A DNA stretch of 64,000 bases from Lepus europaeus. Taxonomy: Eukaryota > Chordata > Mammalia > Lagomorpha > Leporidae. Positions within the stretch are counted from its first letter, which is position 1. Every line of letters begins with the position of its first letter. The translations under genes were made by a program, and so were the position numbers. The notes under the pieces were generated by a model, which was not told where the DNA came from, made no database searches, and was given only the letters and a program-made list of their open reading frames with translations. The DNA lies in the NCBI RefSeq assembly GCF_033115175.1, contig NC_084831.1, forward strand, positions 15,229,138 through 15,293,137. The letters run 5' to 3'. Below are positions 1-13,200 of this stretch, in pieces.

Positions 1-137
1 TCCACTGCTTTTCCGGGTCCATTAGCAGGAAGGTGGGTAGGAAGTGGAGCAGCTGGGACTTGAACTGGCGTCCATAGGGGATGCCAGTGTCACAGCTGGC
101 GGCTTTACCTGCTCTGCCACAATGCTGATCCCCGAGC
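1..137 (-). mobile_element. Lagomorph C-type SINE, truncated by the window edge
   Basis: The reverse complement carries the head region (GCTGTGGC-like promoter start, GGTTCAAGTCC-type B box, TGCTCCACTT). The tail lies beyond the left edge. Confidence 0.85.
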
Positions 138-1952
138 ACCATTTCTGAAAGATCATCCTGGAAAACAGTTTTGAGGACACCTCAAGAAGAGGCCCTAGGG
201 GCTGGGAGGCCAGCACGGAGTCCGCTGTCTTCGACCAGGCAGGAGGAGCTGGGGTCACTCAGATGGAGAGGGAGGACAAGCTCCCAACGTGGCCCTAAGA
301 GTCCTGGCTCCAGTTAGGTGGAGCCAGACGAATGGCTGGATCATCAGCAACTGAATGCTGAGAGTGAGAGCCACAGACGCCACCAGATGCCCAAGACAGG
401 AGCTGTCACCTTGAGAGCACATTGCCACACACCCCCCACCTCGTCTCCCTCCCCATTTTACGGATGTGAGAGTTGAGGCACAGAGGCCATTGGGGCCTGC
501 TCCAGAGCCCATGGCTTGCAAGTGACAGCTGGAAGAGGAACCCAGCTCTGCCTGGTCCCCAGTCTGCGTTCTGCCCCTTGCAGATGCCAATCTCTCTCTT
601 CAAGGGAAAAAGCTCCGCCCCCTGCCCCGCCCCAGCAGCAGGCCGGTGAGAGCACTGGGAAGGCAGCACTGTAATTAGCCCCACAGCTATGCTGAAGACC
701 TCCCACCGTGATCTAGCCCTGGCCAGTGGGGGGTAGGGGGAGCGGGCATTAAGTTCTCCGAAGAGGAAGAGGATCTGGGCTTCCTCTGGGCCTCCTGGTG
801 TTGCCAGGCCCCTTTCTGGCTCCTCCCGGTCCTGTGAGAACCTCGGGCCAGGGCGCAGGGCAGGCCAGGCCAGGGCCACCTCCGCTCCTGCCCACTGAGA
901 CACAGTGGGGGCGTTTTCAGGGTTCCCAGCCTAGGCCTGGCCCCTAAGTGCCTTCCAGCGCAAGTTCACGGCCCTGCTCCCAGCAGCCCTCGGGGCCCAG
1001 GGGCTGTCTTTACCCCCAATTCACAGTTGAAGGAACGGAAGCCAAGGAGTGAGCTAAGTTATCGGAAGCAACACGACTGCCAAGGGCCAGCGCCAGGACC
1101 TGAAGCCAGGCTGCCTGGCTCCAGAGAGCAAGGTTTTAATCACACAGTTGTAGCCTCCTGCAGCGGCGGCCAGGCCAGACTCGGGCGGGCTCGTCCCTTG
1201 GCCAACAGAGCTGGAGGCAAGTCCCTTCCCCTGGAAGTGGAGCTGTCACTCATCACCAGTGCCTGTAAGTGGGTCTCCTGCGCCCCCTCTCTGGTCCTGA
1301 GCTTGGGCACAGCCTGGCCACTGCCTCCCATTTGCTGGAGTCCACTGCCCTCATCTGTGGACTCCTTGACCTTGAAGCCACAGGGGGCTGGGCAGGGTGG
1401 AGGGAGGCGCTGAAATCCAAGCTCAGGAAAGTCGGTCTGCATAAGTCCCAGGTGGCGGGGGTCAACTCCAGGTGGGGCGGGCTGGGTGCGGAGGCCAAGA
1501 GCTGGTGGCCAGGAGCCTGTCCTCTTGCTGGAAGCCAGAGGCACGGCCCCAGCCCTTGTCCTGGTTGGGGGAGCCAGGGTGTCGGCCCCAGGTGTCCTGG
1601 GTTCTAGAGGTCAGCCTAGTATTGGGGACACTGGCTTTGGGCCTCCTGGCCCCTCAGGTGGCCTGGGTGGGAGAAATGACCATGATGAGGCCGAGACCCA
1701 AGGGCCCTGGCAGGGTCAGGGTGAAGGTGAGACCTGGAGTGCTTGGGATGGGGTCATTCAAACGCTCTGCTCCCCCGAGCCCTGGAAGAAGGCCTGAGCC
1801 ACTGCTGCCTGCTCCTGGGGCCGGAGCAGCAAGGACTGTCCTGACACCACACCCACACCGAATGTCAGTGCCCAGTGGGCCCTTCATCTGCCCTGAGCAT
1901 CACCACCATCTCACCCACCTCTCGAAGGCACCTCCTGGGGCTTAGGCCTCTT

Positions 1953-2284
1953 TCTTTTTTAAAATTTATTTGTTAACTTGAAAGACAGAGTTACAGAGAG
2001 AGAGAGGGAGAGACACAGAGAAAGGTCTTCCATCTGCTGGTTCACTCCCCAAATGGCCACAATGGCTGGAGCTGGGCCAATCCGAAGCCAGGAGCCAGGA
2101 GCTTCTTCCGGGTCTTCCATGTGTGTACAGGGGCCCAAGCACTTGGGCCAACCTCTACTGCTTTCCCAGGCCATCAACAGAGAGCTGGATGGGAAGTGGA
2201 GCAGCTGGGTCTCGAACCAGCATCCATATGGGATGCAGGCACTGCAGCCAGAAGTTTTACCCACTACAGCACAGCGCTGGCCCC
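1953..2284 (-). mobile_element. C-type SINE, full length
   Basis: The A-tail appears as TTTTTTAAAATTTATTTG at the low end, then the GA-rich block, the CCATCTGCTGGTTCACTCCC core and the promoter head near 2284. Inserted in the downstream flank of RAP1GAP. Confidence 0.92.
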
Positions 2285-4274
2285 TAGCCTCTTTCTACCA
2301 TGCCCCAAACAAAGCTCAGAGCTGCAGTGAGCCTCCACTCTCTGGGGAGGAAGAGAGCCCAGAGAGGGTCAGACACCAAGTTGAAGTCACACAGTGAAAT
2401 GGGCAGAGGGGCTCAGCTGCCACCTCAGCACAGGGGTCTCACGGCCAACTCAGGGGGGGCAGGCCTTGGGACTGCAGGTGGCAGGAAGGAGGGAGGGCTC
2501 GGAGGTTTCTGGTGCCTGCCTCACGCTCAGCCCCACCCCGTGCCGACGGTCTCTGCTCACCCTCTTAACAACATGGGAGGTCAGGCACTGGTGCTGGTCC
2601 CATTTTACAGATGCAAAAACCAAGGTCTAGAGAGTGGGACCACTACCATTGCTGGTTGCCAAGGAAGCCCTGCTGAGGGGGTGACACTTGAGCTGTTAGT
2701 AAGATGGCAGCTTTGCACAGAGCTGGACGAAAGACTGTTCTGAGCAGGGAACAGAGCAGGTGCAAAGGCCCAGAGGCAGGAATGAGCTTGATATGTTTGA
2801 GTGACAGAAGCAAGGTGATGCGGAGCCCAGAGAAAGGGGTGTCACGGGGGGAGCTGCACTATGGGGGAAATGAAAGGCACACAGGGGCAGCCACTGGTGG
2901 GTTGGACGCTGGGAGAGCCGTGATCATCATTTGCTTTGGAAAGATCACTCAGGCTACCATGCAGAGCAGGGCCCGGCAGCAGCTGGAGACGTCACAGCAC
3001 GGCCTGGAGGCCTTTCCTTGTCGGAGCTGGAGCTGGCGGAGGTGGTGGTGGCTTGGACCCGGCAGAGTGTGGCAGTGGCGGGAAGGAGCTGGATCCCAGA
3101 CGTGTTTGGGAGTTGAAGCCAGCGGGGGATGGAGGAAACAGCAGAATTGGGGCACCCACGCGTTTTTGGCCTGAGCCCCTGGGTGGACGGAGCTTTGGGG
3201 GAGGGCCGACTCAGGGAGAAAATGGAGTTGGACTTAGATACTGTTGGGGATGGCGATGCTGGGTGGGGAGCCAGGCAGAGCAGGCTGGAGTGCAGGGGAG
3301 CCTTCCAGCTGGGTCACAGTGGGGAGGGGGAGGAAGTGTCTTCCCCAGGGTCACAGGGAGTCCGCAGTCAGGAATTGAACTGGGATCCCCGGGACTGCTT
3401 TCCGCTCCAGCAGGTGTTCACCTCCGGGGAACAGAGAGCGTGCGGCAAGGACAAGCCCCTAAGGATGAACTTGGAAACAGCTGGGATCCCTCCAGCCGGG
3501 GCTGCCCCCGCCCAGTTGCCCCCCAGCTGGAGATGCCCATAGCCAGCAGGAAGGCCTGCCCATTGCCCATTGCAGAGATGGACAAACTGAGGTGCGGAGG
3601 AGGGCAGGGCTGGGGGCTGGTCTCCACGCCAACGCTGACTCTACCAGCCGTAAGGTGGGCTCCTGGCTGAGCCAGCTGGAAGCCTAAGGGGGATGGGGGT
3701 CCCTTGGGAGGCCCTTAGGACCCCCTCTGGGTCCCTGGCAGGGCAGCCCCGAGCCTGGCGCTGGTCACGGCTCCAGAGGCCATCCTGGCCCCCTCCCAGA
3801 CCACCCAGCGCCAGGGCCTGGCGGAGCCCGGGAGGGCTGGCGGGCAGTGCTCCCGGCCTGGCCAGCCGCGGTCTGGCTCCGCCTGAGGGGCTGTGGCCTG
3901 GGAACCACTAGCTGTCTCCTCTGGGAAGCGGCCGGGATCTCCAGAACAAACAGGGAAACCGCAGGCTCCCCGCCCGCCCGCCCGCCCGAGCAGGGGCACT
4001 GCCTCTGGCCGCTCCACCAACACCCCGCTCTCCGGCCTCAGACCCCGCTTCTCAGGGCATGGGACGGGGCAGCAGCAGGCAGGCGCCGGGCCCAGGGCTG
4101 GAGGAGGGCGGGTGGCCAAGTGGGAAGTGCAGAAGGGAGCAGGGTCTTTGTGTCCAGTGGGGAAGGGGTCGCTGGCAGTGTCACGTGTGCACTGAGCCGG
4201 CTGCCACCAACCTGCGGGGCCTCCAGAGTCCCTGGGGGGAGGCTTGGGCTGAGCTGGGAGGGGCATTTCTCAGC

Positions 4275-4395
4275 CTCAAGCCAAGATGGAAGCCCTGGAG
4301 TCAGAGCTAGGTTCAAAGTCGGCCTCTGGCACACCCCAGCTGAGCAGCCTTGGGCAACTGACTTCCCCTCTCTGCGCTGTAGTGTCCTTTGAAAC
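4275..4395 (+). repeat. MIR-type remnant
   Basis: GGAGTCAGAGCTAGGTTCAA, then CAGCCTTGGGCAACTGACTT and CCTCTCTGCGCTGTAGTG resemble the MIR core and its downstream part. Confidence 0.55.
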
Positions 4396-6167
4396 AGCGT
4401 CCCAGTGGTCTCTGCCTCCCAGAGCGGTGGCGAGGACCCTGGGTGAAGAGTGCCTGGCACAGAGCATGGCAGAGACAGGTCCCCAGGGCCCACCGCTGGC
4501 TCCCGGGGGGGGGGGGGGTGTCCCTTGGGCCTTGCAGGGCAGGTGGGGACAACCTCCCCGATTATGACCAGCTGGGGGCTGAGGGCGCTTCTGACTCCAC
4601 CGAGAGCCACAGTGAGAGCCCAATTTAGAGAAACGCTGTGTTAGTTCATCCCCGGACACGTGTGATTATAGGCTCAGGGCTGAACTGTTACTAACAAGAT
4701 GACACAGACAGGGGCCCCTGTCCAGGACGGCAGCACTTCCAGCCAGCCCCTGGCTGCACAGCTGGGGAAACCGAGGCCTGAGCAACGGGAGCGGGGGCAG
4801 GGGTAAGGATGGGGCAGACTCCACCCACACTGCAGGTGCAGAGGGGGCTGGGCTTGGAGCTGTGGGCCCACCCCTCACTCATCTCTGAAGGGTTTCCTGC
4901 AGCACCTAAAGCCCCCAGCCCCCACACCCCAACCCCGAAGCAGCCAAGGGTCCTGGAAAAGGAGGGATGGGGCTGAGATGCCTGAAGGCGGGTGTGGCCT
5001 TCCCAGAATGGCACCAGCGGGGCACAGACCATGGAGGCAGCCCGCTGCTTCCTGCCACCCAACCAGGGCCCCTGAACTCATCCTCCTCCTCCTCATAGCA
5101 ACAGCAGCAGCTCCCGCCCCCAAGCCACTCCCTGGGGGCCGACACCATCCACGCATCCTGCAGGAGCCTATGGATGGCTGCTAGTGCTACCCCATTGTAG
5201 GGCTGGGGAAGCCAAGGTCCTGGACCACAGAGATTTGCCCTAGGTCACCCCGGAAGCCAGTGCTGGCCTTGGAACAGGTGGGATTGACACAGGGCCTCGG
5301 CGGGACACCTCAGTGGGTGGTGACAGCCAGTCAATGAGGAATGAGAGGAATGGTTAACTAAGGGCCCCTGCCCTGGGGGAAGGTGGGGAGTGGGGGTGGG
5401 AGGCAGCAGCAGGCCGGTCCCTACTGGTCTTCCGCCTCCAGAAGGACCCTTGAGATTGATGAGCCACAGGCCCAAATCTCACCCCCATAAATAAGGATCC
5501 CCAGCTTTCTGGGTCCCAGAAATCCCCCGGGTTTGTCGACATTCTCGCGGGGAGCACTGAGCAGTGCCTCTTTGGTTTGCCCCCCCAGCCCCCCTCATCT
5601 CTGCAGCGCTGGAGGCCAGTGGTCAGAGAGAGCCCTGCTCTGGTCTCCACCTGGCACCTGCACCCTTACCCAGGCGGGACGCTGGCATGGCACTGGGGCC
5701 TGGGAAATGACGGCACAGGGGAAGAGCTGGCCCCCTCCCACCCCACGGCCCCCTTGCTCCTCTGAGGCTCACTTTGGGGCACCCAGGGGGTGGGGGCGGT
5801 GCCATTCTCCTTGGCTCCAGGGAGCTTGGGAGGTAGGGAGCTGGGGCCCCCTGCTGGCCATGCAGCGCCACCCCTGGCCATGGGCTGGGGGATCCTTCAT
5901 TCATTCAACAAACACTATGAAGCACCTATCATGTGTCAGGTGCTGGGCCCAGCAGAGCCTACACCCCCCCCCTCCCTTTCAAAGGCCATGGTTCCAGTGA
6001 GGAGGTATCAGGGCCCCCACCCCCAGGAAACTGAGAGTTCCCTGAAGGCAGGAGCTATGCCTCCTCCATCAGACTGGCATATGAAACCCCTGCTGTACCT
6101 GAGAAACCTCTCCCTTCCCCTGCCGGAGCCTCACTGGATTGGGGTGCCAAGTAAAATACCGGACACC

Positions 6168-6291
6168 CAGTTAAAACTGAATTTCAGATAAACAAGGAAT
6201 CATTTTTCTGTATAAGTATGTCCCAAATATTGCACGAGGTATACTTAAACTAAAAATTATCCCTTGTTTATGTGACATTCAAATTTAACTG
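6168..6291. repeat. Palindromic AT-rich element with long inverted arms
   Basis: The arm at 6168-6219 (CAGTTAAAACTGAATTTCAG onward) pairs with 6241-6291 (ending CAAATTTAACTG) around a roughly 20-base loop. It resembles small hairpin non-autonomous DNA transposon relics in mammals; I do not name the family. It stands out from the GC-rich surroundings. Confidence 0.75.
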
Positions 6292-8994
6292 GGCACCGTG
6301 TGTTTCTGTTTGCTAAGTCTGGCAGCGCCACGGCCGAAGCTCCTTCCTCCCACTGGCACCTGGCCTGGCCAGATGGCCGAGGTCGTGCCTGGACCTGGCC
6401 CTGCCTGCAGCTACAGCTCCTGTCAGTTCCCAGGATGCCTGCACCGCCCCAGCAGCCCCACCTGCAACCCTGGCTCCCAGGTGGACGCCACCTCTCCCCC
6501 GACCTGGGGCGCGCGGCCCAGGCTGTGAGCTGTCAGGAATGCTGGATGTGGCCTCCTGCAGAGAGGCAGGGACACAGCGCTAAAGGGACACTGAGGCAGG
6601 GCAGAGAGGGACAGAGAGGAGAGGACAGCACAGAGCTGCAGAGGGAAGGCCCCCTGCCCAGATCTGCCTGGGGAGAGCAGGCAGAGGAGACGAGGCGGGG
6701 CCTTGGAGACAGGGACAGAGAGACAGGAGCTGGGCCCCTGAGCCCCAACCCTGGGCCCCAGACTGGCAGGGCCCAGGAGATAGCTTAGGGTCTCCAGCAC
6801 CAGCAGGCTGCATTCGGAGCCCAGCCCCCATCCCTACCACTGTCCCCTGGTCCTGCCTCCCAGGGGCACACACAGGGACATTCAAGGCTTCCCAGAAGGG
6901 CCCAAGGGGCAGCCAGAGTGGCTTTTAAAATTAGCCTAGCTAACCAGATCTGGCTATTTCAGAGGCTCCCTCCTGGGCTGTCCCCTTGGCAGGACGGACA
7001 AGGGAGGGAGGGAGGGACCTGCACATTCCAGGGTCCCTGGCGGAGCACCCCCTGTGGCCTGGGCAGCGGAGGGTGGCCAGGACCCAGTCCCTTGGCACTG
7101 GGCCGGCCTGGGCCTGTGGCTGCCTCTTTGGCAAGGTTGTCCCAGGGTTGGCCACAGATGTCTAGGGACACCCCAGCTGGTGTGTGTGGGAGGACCCCTC
7201 TTACTGTGTCTGGGTTCCCTATCGGGCACTCCGCTAGGAGCCTGCAGACCAAGATGGCCTTTCCACGGTGGTAGGGAGGGGCCTTGATGTCACACAGGTG
7301 GCGAAACTGAGGCTGGGCGAGAAAGGTGGGTCCCAGCAGAGGCAGCGGCCGGGGGTGTCAGAGCGGAGTCTGGGGCAACCTCTGGCTGCTGCGTCAACGC
7401 TCGCGGCTATTTCTAGGCAGTCAGTGCTTCCCGGAGCCTGGCACCCCCCCACCCAAGCCCTAATTCCCCCCTTGGGTCAGTGTCCTGGCCCGCCCTCCCC
7501 ACCCAGAACCCAGGGTGAGCCCGGAGCTGGCGCAGGCACAAGAGCAACAGTGCTAGACACTTTGATCCCGGAAGCCAGATTCGTCTTCAGCCTCCCCCGG
7601 CCCCACCTTGGAGCCCAGAGGGGTGGGGGCCTGGCCTGAACTCCCACCCTGAGGCCTTTCCTTCCCCCAGAGAGGGCCTGGCACAGTGTAGACCAGGAAG
7701 GAGCCGGGCAGATCCTGCTGGCCAAGCTGCCCACCTGCTCGGCCACCATAGCCCCTGGCTGCACTGTCTTGGCTCAGGATGGAGCCATGGGGGGTGGGCA
7801 CACACGCGGGAGGTCGAGGGGCTGAGCTCTGTTCCGGGTGGAGGACACCATAGCATCCGTTCCCACGGCCTCCCATGTGGTATATGTGTTGGCCCCGCCG
7901 CGGCGGCGGCCACCACACCCATGGCCGAGCCTTTGCCCTCTGAAGTTTTTCTGATAGAGCTGACGGGCCTCCTCTCTGTCCGCTCTGGACAACTCAGGGA
8001 GCTTTAACCTTGGTGCTGCACGTGGCCACCCAGGGAGGGTGCGATGGGGCAGGCGCTGAGGCTGAGGCGGCGAGAGCTGCAGAGCTGGGGCCCCGGGGCC
8101 AGCGGAGGCCGACTGGGCCAGTGGGGTGGGCTGGCAGGGGCCCCGCTGAGCCCGGGGCTGCTTAAGGCCAAACCCAGGTGGGAGGGGCTGGCTTGGGCGT
8201 GACTCAGCCCTGGCTGGCCTGAGCCACCGGAGGGTCGCCAGGGCCTGTCAGGACAGCCCAGCGTGGTCCTGGGATGCGGTGGGAGCACTGGCAGGGAGGC
8301 CAGTGCATGGCTGATCCCAGGGCCCTGTGTGGTGCTCACCCCAAGCCCGTTGTTCCCCAACACACGGCCCAAATGTGAGGAGACTCATTGTTCCCCAAAC
8401 TACCTTCCCACCCCAGAGGACCCCCCATTGCCCAACACCCGGGCTGGACCCCTGCGATTCTCCCCAGTTCGTTCCTCTGCTCCAGACCCCATCAGGGTCC
8501 CCGTCCAGCTGCTCAGGCCTTCCAGCACCCTGTCCCCAGCAACAGCTCCCTCCATCCTCTCCTCACTGCTGGCCCTGCCCGCTCCACCAGCACCCACTGC
8601 TGCCCGGCGCCCCGCTGCCCTGTGCAGTAAGCCCTAGCCCCGCCCACGTCCCAGGCCCCCCACTGGTACCATCCCCCCATTCAGAACCGGTCACTTCCTT
8701 CCCACCCCCAGGCGGTCTATACCCCCCACACCTTCTCCCAGGAACACTTCCCTAAGAGCAGTCCCTAGGATGGCTCCCTGCACTGCTCTCCCCCAGGCCC
8801 CTGCTCATGGGCACGCCCGGCCATCCCCGACCCCTGCCCCCGTTTTCCACTGTCCAGGGACCTTGGCTGACTCATCCCCACCTCCCGGTCCCCCAGCCCT
8901 ATCTGTCCTGGGGCGCTATCCCTTGGCGCCCCCTGGTGGCCACATCAGGGGAAACGCTTGGAAACCCCTGGACAAGAACAAGGAGAAGCCATGG

Positions 8995-9175
8995 GCAATC
9001 AAGCACCTATTGTGTGCTGGGGGTTTGATACACAGCAAAGTCCTCACAGTAAACCCTCGGCAGAGGCACAGCTGTTCCTATTTTACAGAAGTGAAGACTG
9101 CGGCTCAGGGAAGCAAGTTTCTCAACACTACTCAGATAATAAGAGACGGGGCCAGGACTCAAACCTGTGTGGGGA
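8995..9175 (-). repeat. MIR/L2-like remnant near the RAP1GAP 3' end
   Basis: GCACCTATTGTGTGCTGG, then TATTTTACAGAAGTGAAGAC, GGCTCAGGGAAGC and GCCAGGACTCAAACCTG, in the order seen in reversed ancient SINE/LINE relics. Confidence 0.5.
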
Positions 9176-9344
9176 AGGGGAACAGGGCGGAGGGAAGGGA
9201 CCACCCTGGGGAAGATGGCCAGGTCCTGCTGGGTGGCCTTGGAGGTGTCCCCAGACCCAGCAGCTCTGTTGGGCACAGGCTTGGCCCCGTCCCCCGGGCA
9301 CCACTGGGCACCTGTCACACACAAAGCCAGCCCTCACTCGGGGT

Positions 9345-10230
9345 ACAATAGCGATAAATAGAATTTATTTTGTACAACTGTTACCGACGTACACACAGCC
9401 ACGGGGGCTTCCAAAACGGGTGGTGGGGCCAGAGGCCTGGCCTTTGGCGCCTAAAAAGTGTGGACAGACACACACAAGGACAGGGACTCATGGTGGTGAG
9501 GACAGCCAAGGCCTGTGAGCCCTCGGGCCAGACTACCCGGGAGTGCGGGATGGCAGGGGTTAAGCTGGGTGCTGGCCGAGGAGCCAGCGACCCCTCTGCC
9601 ATGAGGGGTCACTCATCTGTCACCTGTAGGCAGTGGACAGGGTGTGGGTGTCGGCAGATCTGTGGCAGAGCTTGGGGGTCCAGGAGGGGCAAGGGGCATG
9701 ACAAGCTCCCTGTCCCCTCAGCCCACCAGGGGCCCGGGACCTGGAGAAGCAGCGGGCAGCGTGACGGGCAGCCCCAGGGAGGACGAGCCCTCTCCTGGGG
9801 CAGGTGCGCGGAATCACAGTTTTCAGGGAGCTCTGAAAGAATCTTGTCCGTTGGCGGCAGAGATGCCCAGAGAGGGAGAGCAACTCGCCCAGAGTCACAC
9901 AGCAGAACCCAAATCAGAAGCCAGCCCACCCCACATCCTGCTGCCTCCGAGGTAGGCACACCCTCTCCCACCTCGCTCCCCTGAGTCCAGAGGTACCCGG
10001 GGCTGATGGAGGCCCTTGGGAGGGGTGAGCAGGCCTTGCCCCAGCCCAGACCCCCAGCCTGGGGGGTGGGGATGATGCCTGCAGCCTCTCCGCTCCCAGT
10101 CTGGATGGCTCCGCCCTGCAGAGACAGCCCAGATGGGTGGGCCCAGGGGAAGGTGGGGGGCCATGGGCGCAGAGGTCCCATCCGTCTGAACTTGACACAG
10201 CCTCTTCAGCTTGTGCTTCTGTGGCCTCAT
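9345..10230 (-). other. RAP1GAP: RAP1GAP probable terminal 3' UTR exon
   Basis: The upper end is an inferred acceptor, TCCCTGTGTCCTGCAG|ATGAGG, behind a good pyrimidine tract. The lower end is a cleavage zone about 20 bases past an AATAAA signal. The exon would be about 886 nt. No coding role is needed, but the frame continuing from exon 24 stays open for 111 codons if the microexon is skipped. The exact boundaries are inferred. Confidence 0.6.
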
Positions 10231-13200
10231 CTGCAGGACACAGGGAGGTGGAGGCCCAAGGAGCAGGGGACGGTGGCCTGGGAGGGGCCCACGCGTGGAG
10301 ACATAGGCTCCAGGTCCTCCCGTTCCACGGGAACCCCAGACTCCTCTCCACCAGGTGGTCACCAAGTGTCTCTCCCGGTTCCCAACCCCGTCCTCCGGAC
10401 AGACGGAGCCAGGCAGTTTTAGTGGCCCCATCGCACAAATAAACAGGCCCGGAGAGGGCCCGGCATTTGCCGGAGTCCCCGACAGACACATGGCTCACCC
10501 CAGACAAGCAACAGGAAGGAGCAGGAGCGGCCCAGCCTCCCCCAGTCCTGCCCCTCCCCAGCCAGTGATGGGGGAGGGGCTGACCCTCTCAGTCTCACCT
10601 GCAGGGGATGGCCTGGCTAACAGCCCTTCGGACAGACAGGCCAGGAGGCAGGTGGCAGGACAGGCGGAGATGTAGGGCAGGAGACACAGGGAGGCAGCAG
10701 TCACTGGCTATGCCCAGGCTGGACAAGTCCACCCATCCTGGCCCCAACTCCGGGTGCCCGCGCCCCCCGTGCCCGGCACGTACCAGCTGGGGCGTGTGTG
10801 GCTCAGACACTTCCAGCTGGATCTTGATCTCGGGACAGGCAGGGTCCCCCGGCTTGCTGGCATCTGGGTGGGGTGACCGCGAGGGGCCTGGGGAGGGGGG
10901 CAGGAGGGAGCCACCTCACTGGCCACGGGGAGGCACCAGGGAGACGGGGGCGTGGGTGGGTGGACGGTCGGCACTGGTGCTCCCCAGTCCTGCCAAGTCC
11001 CTCTCACGGGGACCCCTCCAGTTCTTGCCTCCCTGATTCCAGAAGCCACTGGCCCTGCCACCTGCCAGCTGACCCAGGCAGGGCACCGAGCCACGTGGGG
11101 CCTGCCGGGTCAGGGACAGTCGCGGCCCAGCCCCACCCTCCGTGGCTGCCCGACCTCCACCCCCACTCCAAGAGTGGACCCTCGGGGTGGTACCTGGGGA
11201 GCTGCCCCCACTGGCAGTGCTGGCGCTGTCTTCCAGCCACGTGCTGTAGATGAACGAGTCCCGCTTGTGCGGGGTCCCCGAGGACGAGACGCTCTCCTGG
11301 GGGCGGGGGGCATGGGGGAGGTGAGCCCCCGCCAGCCCCCTCCCTCGCTGCACCCCACACCCCCACCCCAGCCCCTGCAAGGATGGGCCCAGCAGTGCCT
11401 GCCCAGGGGAGGCCTCAGGAGGTAGAGTGGGGGCAGGCACAGCCCGGCGGCCACTGCCACCCACTGTTGAGCGTTCAATGATGTCCTCCTGGGCCAGCCG
11501 CTCGGACATCAGGTGTGGTCCCTGCCCTCAGGGAGGCCAGGCAGGCCGCGAAAAGCCAGTGACAGCCCTCAAACTGCTTCCGGGTCTTCTGGCCAAGATC
11601 CAGTGCAATTCTAGAACGCAGGCCCCAGCAGGTAGGGCACGTTCCCCCTCCCCCTGCTTCAACAGGCTCTCTGTGAGAGCGGAAAGGGGGAGGGAGGCTC
11701 CTAAACTGTCCCAGGACTGGGAGATCAAGGAAGGCTCTCGGGAGGAGGTGTAGGAGTGGGAGAGTCCCCAGGCAGGATGAGTAGGAGCTATCCAGGCGGA
11801 GGTGGGAGGAGGCAGCAGAGGCGCGTTCCAGGCAGAAGAGTCAGTGCGTCTGCAGTGGGGAGCATGGGGTGGCCACTCCTCCCATGGTCTCAGAGACTGG
11901 AGGGCACCGGGGAGCCATGGAAGGCTTGAGAGCAGGGCAGGGTTACTGCATGCTCCTTTGGGCTGGGGCCCTGATCCCATCTCAGCCACACCCAGACTCA
12001 GGCTTCTACCCAGAGCACCTGCAGACAGCAAAGAGCGCCCCGCACTGGGGAGCGCCCGCCCGCCCGCCTGCCCGGGCTGCTCACCAGGCCCGTGTCGTCC
12101 CCGTCCACGCCCTCCGTCTCCTCCACCACGCTGGCGAAGCTGCTGGCGCTGGACGAGGAGCGGGAGAAGTCCTTCAGCACCTCTGCCCTCTGTGCCGTGG
12201 TCTCCGCTCTGCCACACACAGCGGCGTCAGCCAGGGGCCCAGCCCCCACCCCTCACTGTCCCTGTGCCCCTTACAGTTCCCGGGGCCTCCCTCTGCGATC
12301 TGAACCACCCCCACCGGCCCTGACCGGATTCTGCTGCTCGGAGCCCTCCCGTGGCTCCCCCTGCCCGGGTAAAGCCCAGTCCCCTTGGCTGGGAGTCTGG
12401 TGACGCTGATGTCACTCAGGCCAAGGTTCTAAGTGCTCTCGCCTGCATGTTAGACCCATCTTACAGACGGGGGGTCACTGAGGCCCACAGGGAGTGGGCA
12501 CGTGGCCCGAGCCCCGTGGGCTGGAGGTGCGGTCCAGGCGAGTCCACAGCCTGCTCTCTTACCCGCCTCACAATTTTATTTTATGCTCAGGGCTTTGCTG
12601 TCTCCTGCCTGGAGTCTCAATCCCTCTCTCAAATCCCCCAAGGGCTCCAGGAGGCCCTCCCTGACTCCCCCTGCCCGCCCTGGGTCCTGCAGGCCTTGCC
12701 TTTGCCAGTCCCTGTCACCCTTCCTGCTGGTGCTGGCCTGCCTGACCTGTCAGCCCCTAGCCAGCCCAGCACAGAGGGGGCCCGGCCTCTACCCACTGTG
12801 GGAGGAGCAGCTTCCCCGCTGGCCTCCCTGCCTCCGCTCCTACCTCACCCCAGCCCCTTCTCCATACAGCACCATCCCATGCTTAGCTGAAATCGCCCGA
12901 AAGCTCCCTGCCATACGCAGGATCCAGTTCAAAGTTCATCCATCCGGCCTCATTCCCATCACCTCCCAGCCCGACGCCCACCCAGGCCTGGCCCTGCATC
13001 GCCACCTGCGCCCTGCCCTTCCTTCCACCCCCAAGCTCACCTCAGAGCCTTGGCACCTGCCATACCCGATACCTGGAAGCTTCTCTCTGCCAGGCCAGGG
13101 CTGGTGGGGCTGAGCCTCACTGAACCCTCAAGGCCTGGGTGCTGTCTCCCCGAGGACCCATCCCACCCCACCCCCAAGCCATCCATCACCCCTCTCTGCT

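Larger units (their letters stand above)
138..9344. other. Downstream intergenic DNA, no gene recognised
   Basis: GC-rich single-copy sequence holding one full SINE, the palindromic element, MIR-like scraps and a 12-base G run near 4506. Many long frames are open on both strands, but none has a recognisable domain, exon-like boundaries or a conserved segment. In human the neighbour on this side is ALPL, but nothing of it is visible here. Confidence 0.6.

Noticed and set aside
138..9344. Possible 3' end of ALPL
   Set aside because: Expected from human gene order only; no alkaline phosphatase exon or 3' UTR was recognised.
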